Shown here: in pieces, positions 6,885-15,928 of the stretch | Layout: the number at the start of each line of letters is the position of its first letter | How positions within the stretch are numbered: position 1 is the stretch's first letter | From: Nitrospira sp. | Lineage (GTDB): Bacteria > Nitrospirota > Nitrospiria > Nitrospirales > Nitrospiraceae | DNA: 64,000 bases | Direction of reading: 5' to 3' | Assembly (NCBI GenBank): GCA_024331095.1 | Contig: JANDJE010000005.1 | Location: 1 to 64,000, forward strand | Notes under the pieces: generated by a model | Told to the model about the DNA's origin: nothing | The model's input: the letters and a program-made list of their open reading frames with translations, nothing else | The model's database searches: none | Translations under genes and position numbers: made by a program

Positions 6885-9575
6885 ATGACGACGCCCGCCG
6901 TACAACCCGCCGCTCAGACCGTGCCGATGGTGCGTCTCACCATCGACGGCATGACCGTGCACGTTCCCAAGGGCACATTGGTCATCGAAGCGGCCCGGCG
7001 CGTCGGCGTGATGATTCCCCATTTCTGTTACCACCCGAAACTGAAACCGGACGCCAATTGCCGCATGTGCCTGGTGGAAATCGAAAAGATGCCCAAACTC
7101 CAAACGGCGTGCAGCACGCCGGCGGAAGAAGGCATGAACGTGCGGACGGCCACCACCGTCGTCAACGACGCCCACAAGTCGGTGCTCGAATTCATCCTGG
7201 CCAATCATCCCCTCGACTGCCCGGTCTGCGACCAAGGGGGGCGGTGCGATCTTCAGGACTTCTCCCACCAGTACACGCCCACGACCAGCCGATTCGTCGA
7301 AACCAAACGCATTTTCCAGAAAGAGTATTTCAGTCCGTTGATCGAGACACAGATGAATCGCTGCGTCCAGTGCCTGCGCTGCGTCCGGTATTGCGACGAG
7401 GTGATGGACGTCAAGGCCCTGGCCCCCGTGGGTCGCGGGACCATGACCGAGATCAAACACTTCGGGCCGCACCCTTTGGACTGCGAGTTTTGCGGCGGCT
7501 GCGTGCAGATCTGCCCGGTCGGCGCCATCACCAGCCGGCTGTCGATGTACGAATACCGCCCCTGGATGCTCAAGCGGGCCGATACCATCTGCGGCTACTG
7601 CGGAGACGGTTGCCAGATGACGGTCCAAACGAAAGGACGGGAGCTGATCGAGGTCAATTCGGCGTTCGGAGCGGGACGCAACAACGGCGACCTCTGCGTC
7701 AGAGGATTTTTCGGTTTTCATGCGGCCGGTCACCCCGAACGGCTCACTCAGCCGCTCGTTCGGCGAAACGGCGTGCTTGCACCGGCCACCTGGGAAGAGG
7801 CGCTCGAGTTCGTCGCGGAACGGATCGGCACGATCAAGGAAGCTCATGGAGGACAAAGTTTCGGCGGTCTGATTTCAGGCCGATGCACCAACGAAGAGCT
7901 CTATCTGTTTCAAAAATTCATGCGCGTGACGATCGGGACCAACAACATCGACAGCAGCGCGCGCTACGGTCATATCAACGGCGTCCAGGCCATGCGAGAC
8001 GTGCAAGGCACGCACCGATGGACCGTCAGTTTCGACGACATCGCGGCCGCCGACGTCCTGTTGCTGGTGGGAACGAACATAACGGAAACGAATCCCGTTA
8101 CCGCTCTCAAGGTCAAGGAGGCGATTAAAAAGCGGCGCGCGGCGTTGGTGACGATCGAGGCGTTGGAGCCGTCCATTGAACCGATCAGCAACATCGCCAA
8201 TCTTTCCCTGCATCATTTTTGCGTGCCGACGCCGCACCTGCGAAACGCCGTTCTCGGCCTCTTGAAAGCCGTTATCGAGAACGATTCGATCCATCCGGAT
8301 CTCACTCGGCGTCACCCCTCCTATGTGAACGATCTGAGGGACGCGCTGGCCCGGGTGACCTGGCAGGAGATTGAAACCGCGACGGGCAAGGACGCCGCGT
8401 CGTTTTCCGCGGCGGCGAAGACCATCGCGGAGGGACGGCACGTCGTCGTGCTCGCCGGGCAAAGCCTGTTGCGGAGCGCGGGAGGATACTGGAACTCGCT
8501 CAATCTCCTTGACCTGTTGCTTCTCATCGGCAAACTCGATCAAGCCGGTTGCGGATTCGCGCCGCTCGCGGAGGAAAACAACGACCAAGGCGCGATCGAG
8601 ATGGGCGCCGTCGCGGAGTTTTTACCGGGCCCCTGCGACGGGGCCGACCCTGTGGAGCGGGATCGAATCATGTCGTCCTGGGGAAGCGATCTTCCTCCCT
8701 CGGGCGGCGCCTCGTTGGTCGAGATGTTGGATCGGGCCGGAGCCGGGATTCTGAAAGCGATGTTCATCGTCGGCGAAAATCCCGCGGCAAGCCTCCCCGC
8801 TCAAGTGCGCGCCCAAGACTCCTTGCGGAAATTGGAGCTCTTGGTCTGCCAGGAGCTGTTCTTGACGGAGACCGCCGCCCTCGCCCACGTGGTCTTGCCG
8901 GCGGCGTCCTCGATGGAAAAGGCCGGCACCTTTACGAATACGGAAGGCCACGTCCAAGCCGTCCGCCCCGCGATCGAGCCGATCGGCGAAAGCCGCCCCG
9001 ATTGGGAAGTCTTCGCCGCCTTGTCGGTCATCTTGGGAACTCCGATGGACTACATGGAGAGCCGGGACATCCTTAAGGAAATCCGGGGCCTGATTCCGGG
9101 CTATGGAGCGCTCGGCCCGTCGCCGATGCCTCCTCGCGTTGATGCGGCGACCATCGACCGCTATCTGGCCGAAGGCTATCGGCGCGACCTGGTCGGACGG
9201 TACCGGCTTCTCCCCGAAGAGACGCGCCCTGATGGAACCGTGCACCTTGAATTGACACAGAGCCTGTTTCATTCAGGGAAACTCTCCGCCAAATCCAAGG
9301 GCTTGCTGCTGGTCGAACCGCAGGAGACGTTGCGGATCAACCCGCGTGACGCGGCTCGATTCATGGTGAAAAACGGCGATCGCGTTCGATTGTCGAACGT
9401 GCGAGGAGAAATCACGACGACGGTCAAAATCATGAACCGGATCCCCCCCGGTTGGGCTTGGTTTCCCAACCATTTCGGATCGTCGGTCATGAGCCTGTTC
9501 GATTGCGCCATCGATGCCGTCACCCGCGCGCCGGCTTTTCGAACAACGACCGTCTCCGTCATGAAGGTTGCATAA
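6885..9575 (+). CDS. nuoG: NADH-quinone oxidoreductase subunit G
   Basis: The 75 kDa subunit, 896 residues. N-terminal 2Fe-2S ferredoxin domain (CYHPKLKPDANCRMC), a His-Cys3 cluster region (CPVCDQGGRCDLQDFSHQY), a pair of ferredoxin-like clusters (CVQCLRCVRYC, CEFCGGCVQICPVG), then CGYCGDGC with a fourth cysteine 27 residues on (DLCVRG), which is the ligand set of the extra cluster N7. The rest is a molybdopterin oxidoreductase-like domain and a C-terminal dinucleotide-binding beta barrel (about residues 770-890), both structural in complex I. N7 is kept in many bacteria and lost in mitochondria. Confidence 0.95.
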   Translation: MTTPAVQPAAQTVPMVRLTIDGMTVHVPKGTLVIEAARRVGVMIPHFCYHPKLKPDANCRMCLVEIEKMPKLQTACSTPAEEGMNVRTATTVVNDAHKSVLEFILANHPLDCPVCDQGGRCDLQDFSHQYTPTTSRFVETKRIFQKEYFSPLIETQMNRCVQCLRCVRYCDEVMDVKALAPVGRGTMTEIKHFGPHPLDCEFCGGCVQICPVGAITSRLSMYEYRPWMLKRADTICGYCGDGCQMTVQTKGRELIEVNSAFGAGRNNGDLCVRGFFGFHAAGHPERLTQPLVRRNGVLAPATWEEALEFVAERIGTIKEAHGGQSFGGLISGRCTNEELYLFQKFMRVTIGTNNIDSSARYGHINGVQAMRDVQGTHRWTVSFDDIAAADVLLLVGTNITETNPVTALKVKEAIKKRRAALVTIEALEPSIEPISNIANLSLHHFCVPTPHLRNAVLGLLKAVIENDSIHPDLTRRHPSYVNDLRDALARVTWQEIETATGKDAASFSAAAKTIAEGRHVVVLAGQSLLRSAGGYWNSLNLLDLLLLIGKLDQAGCGFAPLAEENNDQGAIEMGAVAEFLPGPCDGADPVERDRIMSSWGSDLPPSGGASLVEMLDRAGAGILKAMFIVGENPAASLPAQVRAQDSLRKLELLVCQELFLTETAALAHVVLPAASSMEKAGTFTNTEGHVQAVRPAIEPIGESRPDWEVFAALSVILGTPMDYMESRDILKEIRGLIPGYGALGPSPMPPRVDAATIDRYLAEGYRRDLVGRYRLLPEETRPDGTVHLELTQSLFHSGKLSAKSKGLLLVEPQETLRINPRDAARFMVKNGDRVRLSNVRGEITTTVKIMNRIPPGWAWFPNHFGSSVMSLFDCAIDAVTRAPAFRTTTVSVMKVA

Positions 9576-9634
9576 AGGGGATGTTCTATTTCATAGTGAA
9601 GACTTAATGCGCACTGTTAGCCGGGAGTTGTATC

Positions 9635-10708
9635 GTGACTGAACTTGGGCTGCGTTTTTTCCTGTCATTGACCCAAATCGCCGTGGTCGTCGTCATCGTC
9701 ATCGTGACGGTGCTCATCCTCACCCTCGCCGAACGGAAGGTGCTGGGGTGGATGCAGGACCGCATGGGACCGATGGAAGTGGGCCCGTACGGCATCCTTC
9801 AGCCGTTCGCGGACGCCATCAAACTGTTTTTCAAGGAAGACATCGTGCCGGCGGGGGCCAACAAGTTTCTCTTTACGGCGGCGCCGCTGCTGGCGCTGAT
9901 TCCGGCTTTCATCGGATTCGCCGTGATTCCCTGGGGTCCAGATTGGACGGTCGAATTCAACGGCACCGTCATCAAGCCGTTCGTGATCAGCGACATCAAC
10001 ATCGGCATTCTCTATATCCTGGCCTTCGCCTCGCTCGGCGCCTACGGAATCATTTTGGGCGGCTGGGCGTCCAACAGCAAGTACTCGCTGCTCGGAGGAC
10101 TGCGGTCGGCCGCTCAAGTGATCAGTTATGAGCTGAACGTCGGGCTGGCCATCATCGGCGTCATCATTTTGGCCGGTTCGTTGAGCCTGGTGAAAATCAC
10201 CAATGCGCAATCGGGGTGGTTCTGGCATTGGTATCTCTTCGCGTTCCCGGCCCCCCAGATCTTCGCGTTCGTGGTGTACGTGATTTCTTCGGTCGCCGAA
10301 ACCAACCGCGTCCCGTTCGACCTGCCCGAGGCCGAGAGCGAGCTGGTCGCAGGGTTTTTCACTGAGTACAGCGGCCTGCGCTTCGCATTTTTTTATCTCG
10401 CCGAGTATGCCAACATGGTTTTGGTCTCGTGCATCGCGGCCGCGATGTTTCTCGGCGGATGGAACGCTCCGTATCCCGGCACCGTCTTCGATTTATTGGG
10501 GCTGCCCTCCCTGGCCTGGATAGAGAACACCATGTGGTTTGCGGCTAAAACCTATTTTTTCCTGTTTCTCTTTTTCTGGCTGCGGGCCACGCTCCCGCGG
10601 CTGCGCTACGACCAATTGATGCGGTTCGGCTGGAAGGTGATGCTGCCGATCGCGTTGGCGAACATTGTGGTCACATCGATCGCCGTCTATCTGTTTCCGA
10701 ACAGTTGA
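9635..10708 (+). CDS. nuoH: NADH-quinone oxidoreductase subunit H
   Basis: Membrane subunit, 357 residues, about eight transmembrane helices, forming the quinone chamber with NuoB and NuoD. Motifs: AERKVLGWMQDRMGP, FKEDIVPAGANK, and VAETNRVPFDLPEAESELVA, the conserved acidic loop. GTG start at 9635 with GGGAG upstream. Confidence 0.97.
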   Translation: MTELGLRFFLSLTQIAVVVVIVIVTVLILTLAERKVLGWMQDRMGPMEVGPYGILQPFADAIKLFFKEDIVPAGANKFLFTAAPLLALIPAFIGFAVIPWGPDWTVEFNGTVIKPFVISDINIGILYILAFASLGAYGIILGGWASNSKYSLLGGLRSAAQVISYELNVGLAIIGVIILAGSLSLVKITNAQSGWFWHWYLFAFPAPQIFAFVVYVISSVAETNRVPFDLPEAESELVAGFFTEYSGLRFAFFYLAEYANMVLVSCIAAAMFLGGWNAPYPGTVFDLLGLPSLAWIENTMWFAAKTYFFLFLFFWLRATLPRLRYDQLMRFGWKVMLPIALANIVVTSIAVYLFPNS

Positions 10709-10723
10709 CGGCCGAGGCGGCTT

Positions 10724-11266
10724 ATGGACAGACTGAAACAATGGCTGAAGACCGTCACGCTCTATGAAATCGCCGCGGGCATGAAGGCGACGCTGTCTCA
10801 TTTGTTGAACTACAAGCCCGTCACGTTGCAGTATCCGCATGAAAAACGCACCTTGCCCGATAACTATCGCGGCATGCTCGCGCTGTTGCGCTACGACGAT
10901 GGCACGGAAAAATGCGTCGGCTGCGACCTCTGCGAAGCGGCCTGCCCGTCCCGCGTGATCCGCGTGGTCAGCGCCGAAGTGCCGGGCGAGCCCACGAAAC
11001 GCTACGCGAAAGAATATTACATGGACATGACCCGCTGCCTGTTCTGCGGAATGTGCGTGGACGCCTGCCCCGTCGACGCGCTGGGCATGACGCGGGAATT
11101 CGAATGGGCGGTATACGACAAACGGCAGCTCCACTTGAACAAACAGCAACTACTGGCGATCGGCGACCGTTCCTTCCCCGTCCGCGAGAAGCGCCTGGAG
11201 CTCCAGCACCCCAACACGGCGTTCTTCAACGTGGCGTTCAAGCACGTGCCGCAAAAGCCTGTTTAA
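10724..11266 (+). CDS. nuoI: NADH-quinone oxidoreductase subunit I
   Basis: Peripheral-arm ferredoxin subunit, 180 residues, with two 4Fe-4S clusters (N6a and N6b). Ligands: KCVGCDLCEAACPSRVI and CLFCGMCVDACPVDALGM. An N-terminal amphipathic helix anchors it to the membrane. Starts 15 nt after nuoH. Confidence 0.96.
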   Translation: MDRLKQWLKTVTLYEIAAGMKATLSHLLNYKPVTLQYPHEKRTLPDNYRGMLALLRYDDGTEKCVGCDLCEAACPSRVIRVVSAEVPGEPTKRYAKEYYMDMTRCLFCGMCVDACPVDALGMTREFEWAVYDKRQLHLNKQQLLAIGDRSFPVREKRLELQHPNTAFFNVAFKHVPQKPV

Positions 11267-11347
11267 AGAAAGGCCCGCCCCTCGCAAAACCTTGAAGGGG
11301 GATACGGTGGCGGGTGTGTGTCGCAGACCAGAGAGGAGACGTTGCTC

Positions 11348-11860
11348 GTGGCGCAGTTAGTCTTCGGATATTTTGCCGGAGTCATCGCCGTCACCGCCAT
11401 GCTGGTGGTGGCGCTCAGGAATCCCGTTTATAGCGTCCTTTCCCTCTTGATCATGTTCTTCCACGTCGCGGGGTTGTACGTCACCCTCCACGCGGAGTTT
11501 CTGGCCGCCGTCCAACTGATCGTTTATGCCGGCGCCATTTTGGTTCTCTACCTGTTCGTCGTCATGTTGTTGAACGCCAAGCAAGACGACCGATATCACC
11601 GCCAATGGCGGGTGGCCGGATTCGTGTGCGTCCCTCTGTTGCTGGAGCTGCTGGTGCTGTTCGCCGGAGGGAAAATGGAGCCTTCGCCCCTGTTTTCCGC
11701 CGACCAGACCGGGCCCGGTACGGACAACGCCAAAGCCATCGGGATGACGCTCTTTTCCACGTACCTGTTTCCTTTTGAAGTCGCCTCGTTGATTCTCCTG
11801 GTGGCGATGATCGGCGCCATCGTCTTGGCCAAACGCGACATCGGCGGGAGCGGGGCATGA
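11348..11860 (+). CDS. nuoJ: NADH-quinone oxidoreductase subunit J
   Basis: Membrane subunit with five predicted helices. The signature LIVYAGAILVLYLFVVMLLN in helix 3 contains the pi-bulge region that couples quinone reduction to proton pumping. GTG 11348 is preferred because it places the first helix directly at the N-terminus as in other NuoJ proteins and has AGGAG at 9 nt; GTG 11318 and TTG 11342 are alternatives. Confidence 0.93.
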   Translation: MAQLVFGYFAGVIAVTAMLVVALRNPVYSVLSLLIMFFHVAGLYVTLHAEFLAAVQLIVYAGAILVLYLFVVMLLNAKQDDRYHRQWRVAGFVCVPLLLELLVLFAGGKMEPSPLFSADQTGPGTDNAKAIGMTLFSTYLFPFEVASLILLVAMIGAIVLAKRDIGGSGA

Positions 11861-11932
11861 TGCCGAGGAGACGACCGGCCATCGCCGTTTCACGTCGGAC
11901 GGGAGGCTTTGTCCATATTTGACGGTGGAGCC

Positions 11933-12238
11933 ATGACGATTCCCATCACCTATTATCTGATCTTGAGCGCCGTCGTCTTCCTGACGGGCGTCGTCGGCGT
12001 CCTGATTCGTCGCAACATCATCGCCATTCTCTTGTCGGTCGAGTTGATGTTGAACGCGACGAACATCAACTTCGTCGCCTTTTCCAGATACCTTGAGGAT
12101 TTGGGAGGTCAGGTGTTCGTGTTTTTCGCCCTGACGGTCGCGGCGGCGGAAGTCGCCGTCGGACTGGCGATCATCATCGCCTTGCATCGCTCGAAAGAGT
12201 CGATCAACCTTGAAGATTTCAAGCTGCTGAAATGGTAA
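11933..12238 (+). CDS. nuoK: NADH-quinone oxidoreductase subunit K
   Basis: 101-residue membrane subunit with three helices, homologous to MrpC. Conserved helix-buried glutamates lie in [18 protein letters not shown] and [14 protein letters not shown], part of the hydrophilic axis of complex I. ATG 11933 with GGTGGAG upstream; TTG 11909 would add eight residues. Confidence 0.94.
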   Translation: MTIPITYYLILSAVVFLTGVVGVLIRRNIIAILLSVELMLNATNINFVAFSRYLEDLGGQVFVFFALTVAAAEVAVGLAIIIALHRSKESINLEDFKLLKW

Positions 12239-12353
12239 AAAATCCGTATCTCGCAACGCGCGACACATCGTCCACCGACGCCGGAGGCTCGGAGGCTGTG
12301 CTCCCTCACACGAGCCGCCGCGGACGGCGAGCGCCGAAAAACCCGGTTTGACG

Positions 12354-14249
12354 ATGCCGTACGCTCTCATCCCACTGCTGCCCCTGCTGTCTTTCCTGAT
12401 CCTCGGCCTCGCCGGTCATTGGATCAAGGACAAGGCGCATCTGGTCGCCGTGCCGGCCGTTGTGTTGTCCTTTTTGCTATCCGTCACCGTGTTCGTCGAC
12501 GCAATTGACGGACACAACATGACGATCCCGCTGTACACCTGGCTCGTCTCCGGCTCTCTCGACGTCCACATCGGCCTGTCCATCGACCGGCTGACGGCCG
12601 TCATGCTCCTGTTGGTCACCGGCGTCAGCTCGCTCGTCCACGTGTACACCATCGGGTACATGCACGGCGAGCCGGGATACGCGCGATTCTTCAGTTACAT
12701 CGCCCTGTTCACCTTCTCCATGCTCATGCTGGTGTTGGCCGACAATCTGCTTCAGCTTTTCATCTTCTGGGAAGCGGTCGGGCTCTGCTCTTATCTCTTG
12801 ATCGGTCATTGGTACGAGCGCCCTTCCGCCTGCGCGGCGGCGACGAAGGCTTTTCTGGTCAACCGCGTCGGCGACTTCGGGTTTCTGCTGGGCCTGCTGT
12901 TGGCATGGGTCACGTTCGGCTCGCTGAACTACCACGAAATTTTCTCCGCCGCGCAGGAAACCGCCGCGCAAACGATCAACCTCCTCGCCCCCTTCGGCGG
13001 GATCTGGGAAGTCTCGCTCTTGACCCTTCTCTGCCTTTTACTGTTCACCGGCGCGGTCGGCAAGTCGGCGCAAGTCCCGCTGCACGTGTGGCTGCCCGAC
13101 GCAATGGAGGGACCGACGCCCATCTCGGCCCTGATCCACGCGGCGACGATGGTCACCGCAGGCGTCTTCATGGTGGCTCGGCTGGCGCCGCTCTACAATT
13201 TATCCCCCGTCGCGATGGACGTGGTGGCCGTGGTCGGAGCGCTGACGATGGTCTTCGGCGCGACCATCGCGCTGACCCAGACGGACATCAAGCGCGTGGT
13301 GGCCTACTCGACGGTCAGCCAACTGGGCTACATGGTCATGGCCTGCGGGCTCGGCGCCTACGTGTCCGGCATGTATCATCTGCTGACTCACGGCGCGTTC
13401 AAAGCGTTGCTGTTTTTGGGCTGCGGGTCCGTCATCATCGCGCTTCATCATGAACAGGACATGCGGAACATGGGCGGACTGAAGGACACACTGCCGATCA
13501 CCTATTGGACCTTCGTCATCGGCTCCCTGGCGCTGGCCGGTTTTCCCCTGACGGCGGGGTTTTTCAGCAAGGATGATCTCTTGGTGGCCGCCTGGTCATC
13601 CGGGTCGCTCGGACAGGCGCTCGCGATCGCCGGTCTGTTCACCGCGCTTATGACGGCCTTTTACAGTTTCCGGCTGGTCTTTGTGATGTTTTGGGGGCCG
13701 TCGCGCGTCGACCCGCACCATGCCGATCACGTGCATGAACCGTCCGGCGTCATCACCGGGCCGCTCATCATCCTGGCGATGCTCAGCATCGCGACCGGGT
13801 ACCTCGGCATCCCGTCATTCTTGGAACCGGTGTTCGCAACCGACGCCCCCGTGGAACCCCATGGTGCCGCCGGCATCGGCATCATGATCGCGGCGACGTT
13901 GGCGGGCTTGACCGGCATCGCGGGGGCCTACTACGTCTATGTGCTCAACCCCGGCTTGCCCGACCGCCTGGCTCGTCGGTGGGAAAGCCTGTATCAAGGC
14001 TCTCTGAACAAATGGTACGTGGACGAAGCCTATGACCGGCTGTTCGTGCGGACGACGATGTCCGCCGCCGTCGCCCTCTGGAAACGAATCGACGTCGGCA
14101 TCATAGACTCGGCCGTCAACGGCATCGGGCGGGCCATTGCCTGGGGCGGGTGGTTGCTCCGGTTGGTTCAAAGCGGTGAAACACAGCACTACGCTTTGGC
14201 GATGGCAGCCGGCATCGTCGTGATGGTGACGATTTTTTTTCTGTCCTGA
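12354..14249 (+). CDS. nuoL: NADH-quinone oxidoreductase subunit L
   Basis: Largest antiporter-like subunit, 631 residues. Signature FWEAVGLCSYLLIG(H)WYERP with the key glutamate, GKSAQVPLHVWLPDAMEGPTPISALIHAATMV with the key lysine and histidine, and a long C-terminal part that should include the lateral helix (NPGLPDRLARRWESLYQGSLNKWYVDEAYD marks its junction; individual motifs kept short here). ATG 12354 chosen over TTG 12348. Confidence 0.95.
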   Translation: MPYALIPLLPLLSFLILGLAGHWIKDKAHLVAVPAVVLSFLLSVTVFVDAIDGHNMTIPLYTWLVSGSLDVHIGLSIDRLTAVMLLLVTGVSSLVHVYTIGYMHGEPGYARFFSYIALFTFSMLMLVLADNLLQLFIFWEAVGLCSYLLIGHWYERPSACAAATKAFLVNRVGDFGFLLGLLLAWVTFGSLNYHEIFSAAQETAAQTINLLAPFGGIWEVSLLTLLCLLLFTGAVGKSAQVPLHVWLPDAMEGPTPISALIHAATMVTAGVFMVARLAPLYNLSPVAMDVVAVVGALTMVFGATIALTQTDIKRVVAYSTVSQLGYMVMACGLGAYVSGMYHLLTHGAFKALLFLGCGSVIIALHHEQDMRNMGGLKDTLPITYWTFVIGSLALAGFPLTAGFFSKDDLLVAAWSSGSLGQALAIAGLFTALMTAFYSFRLVFVMFWGPSRVDPHHADHVHEPSGVITGPLIILAMLSIATGYLGIPSFLEPVFATDAPVEPHGAAGIGIMIAATLAGLTGIAGAYYVYVLNPGLPDRLARRWESLYQGSLNKWYVDEAYDRLFVRTTMSAAVALWKRIDVGIIDSAVNGIGRAIAWGGWLLRLVQSGETQHYALAMAAGIVVMVTIFFLS

Positions 14250-14296
14250 ATCCCGGCAAGAATTGACGACCGAGATGACCGAATGGTAGAGCGCGC

Positions 14297-15928
14297 ATGA
14301 CGGATTCATTTCCCTGGCTGACCGTTCTGATCTTCCTCCCGCTGGTCGGAGCGGCGATGCTGTGTCTGTTCAAGGAATCCGCCGTCCGACCGATCGCCTT
14401 CGGGATCACGATCGCCGAGTTCGCGGTCGCGGCGCCCCTCTGGTGGCTGTTCGACTCCTCTTCCGCCTCCATGCAGTTTACCGAGCAGGCCGTCTGGATC
14501 TCCCGGCCTTCCATCCAATACCACGTCGGGCTCGACGGCATCAGTCTGCCGCTCGTGCTGATGACGACCGTGCTGCTGCCCCTCTGCGTCTTGATTTCCT
14601 GGCGCTCGGTTGAGACGCGGATCAAGAGCTTCATGGCTCTGCTCCTGGTGATGGAAGGAGCCATGATCGGGGTGTTCGCCGCCCTCGATTTCGTGCTGTT
14701 TTACATTTTTTGGGAAGCGATGTTGATTCCGATGTATCTCCTCATCGGAGTATGGGGCGGACCGAATCGTCTGTATGCCACGGTGAAATTCGTGCTCTAT
14801 ACCCTGGCCGGCAGCGTGTTGTTGCTCGTCGCCATTTTAGTGCTGTACGTCCAGGCGGACACCTTCGACATTCTTCGCTTGAGCAGTCAGTCCTACGCTC
14901 CGACGTTGCAATTCTGGCTGTTTCTGGCCTTCTTTGCCGCCTTCGCGGTGAAAGTTCCGATGTTCCCGTTCCATACCTGGCTGCCCGACGCCCACGTCGA
15001 GGCGCCCACCGCCGGCAGCGTCATTCTCGCCAGCGTGCTGCTCAAAATGGGGACCTATGGATTCCTGCGGTTCAGCCTGCCGATGCTGCCTGACGCGTCG
15101 AAGGCGTTCACACCGCTGATGGTCGCCCTTTCGATCACCGCCATCATTTACGGCGCCTATATGGCGCTGGCTCAGACCGATCTGAAGAAGCTCATCGCCT
15201 ATTCGAGCGTGAGCCACATGGGATTCGTCACGCTGGGGCTTTTCACCTTCAACCTGCAAGGCATCGAAGGCGCCGTGATGCAGATGGTCAACCACGGCAT
15301 CACCACCGGCGGCCTGTTTCTCTGCGTCGGCATCATTTACGATCGGACCCATAGTCGGCTCATCGCCGACAACGTCGGACTCGCGAGGCCGATGCCCCGC
15401 TACGCCGCCTGCTTGGTCATCTTCGCCCTGTCGTCGCTGGGCCTGCCCGGCACCAACAGTTTCGTGGGCGAATTCTTGGTGCTGGCCGGGACGTTTCTCA
15501 CGAACAAACTCGCCGCGACTCTGGCCTCGTTGGGAATCATCCTCGCCGCCGCCTATCTCCTGTGGATGGTCCAACGAGTGGCCTTCGGCGTCCCGTCTCC
15601 CGTTTTTCTGCCGAAACTTCACGACGTGAACGCCCGCGAGGCTGCCGCGCTGATTCCTCTTGTGGTACTGGTGTTCTGGATCGGTGTTTTCCCCAATCCT
15701 CTCGTCAGCCGCCTGCATCCCAGCGTGAACCATGTCCTGGCCCGCGCGCTTCCCCAACCCGCGACCGAGACCGAGGCCATGCGTCTCCACGACGAGACAA
15801 TCGGACCGGAAACTCCTCCGGCCCCGTCAGGAGGAGTCGCTCTGGCGCGACGGCCGAACGTCTCCGACACTCCACCATTCAACGGAGCGGAGGGTATTGA
15901 GCCTCTGCGGAAAGAAGGCCGTCCATGA
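14297..15928 (+). CDS. nuoM: NADH-quinone oxidoreductase subunit M
   Basis: Antiporter-like proton-pumping subunit, 543 residues, about fourteen helices. Signatures: FYIFWEAMLIPMYLLIGVWG (key glutamate), FAVKVPMFPFHTWLPDAHVE (key lysine and histidine) and LKKLIAYSSVSHMGFV. The C-terminal 45 residues after the last helix are a polar proline-rich tail of low conservation. Its stop overlaps the nuoN start (ATGA), so the two are translationally coupled. Only one nuoM is present here, unlike the duplicated-nuoM type of complex I. Confidence 0.96.
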   Translation: MTDSFPWLTVLIFLPLVGAAMLCLFKESAVRPIAFGITIAEFAVAAPLWWLFDSSSASMQFTEQAVWISRPSIQYHVGLDGISLPLVLMTTVLLPLCVLISWRSVETRIKSFMALLLVMEGAMIGVFAALDFVLFYIFWEAMLIPMYLLIGVWGGPNRLYATVKFVLYTLAGSVLLLVAILVLYVQADTFDILRLSSQSYAPTLQFWLFLAFFAAFAVKVPMFPFHTWLPDAHVEAPTAGSVILASVLLKMGTYGFLRFSLPMLPDASKAFTPLMVALSITAIIYGAYMALAQTDLKKLIAYSSVSHMGFVTLGLFTFNLQGIEGAVMQMVNHGITTGGLFLCVGIIYDRTHSRLIADNVGLARPMPRYAACLVIFALSSLGLPGTNSFVGEFLVLAGTFLTNKLAATLASLGIILAAAYLLWMVQRVAFGVPSPVFLPKLHDVNAREAAALIPLVVLVFWIGVFPNPLVSRLHPSVNHVLARALPQPATETEAMRLHDETIGPETPPAPSGGVALARRPNVSDTPPFNGAEGIEPLRKEGRP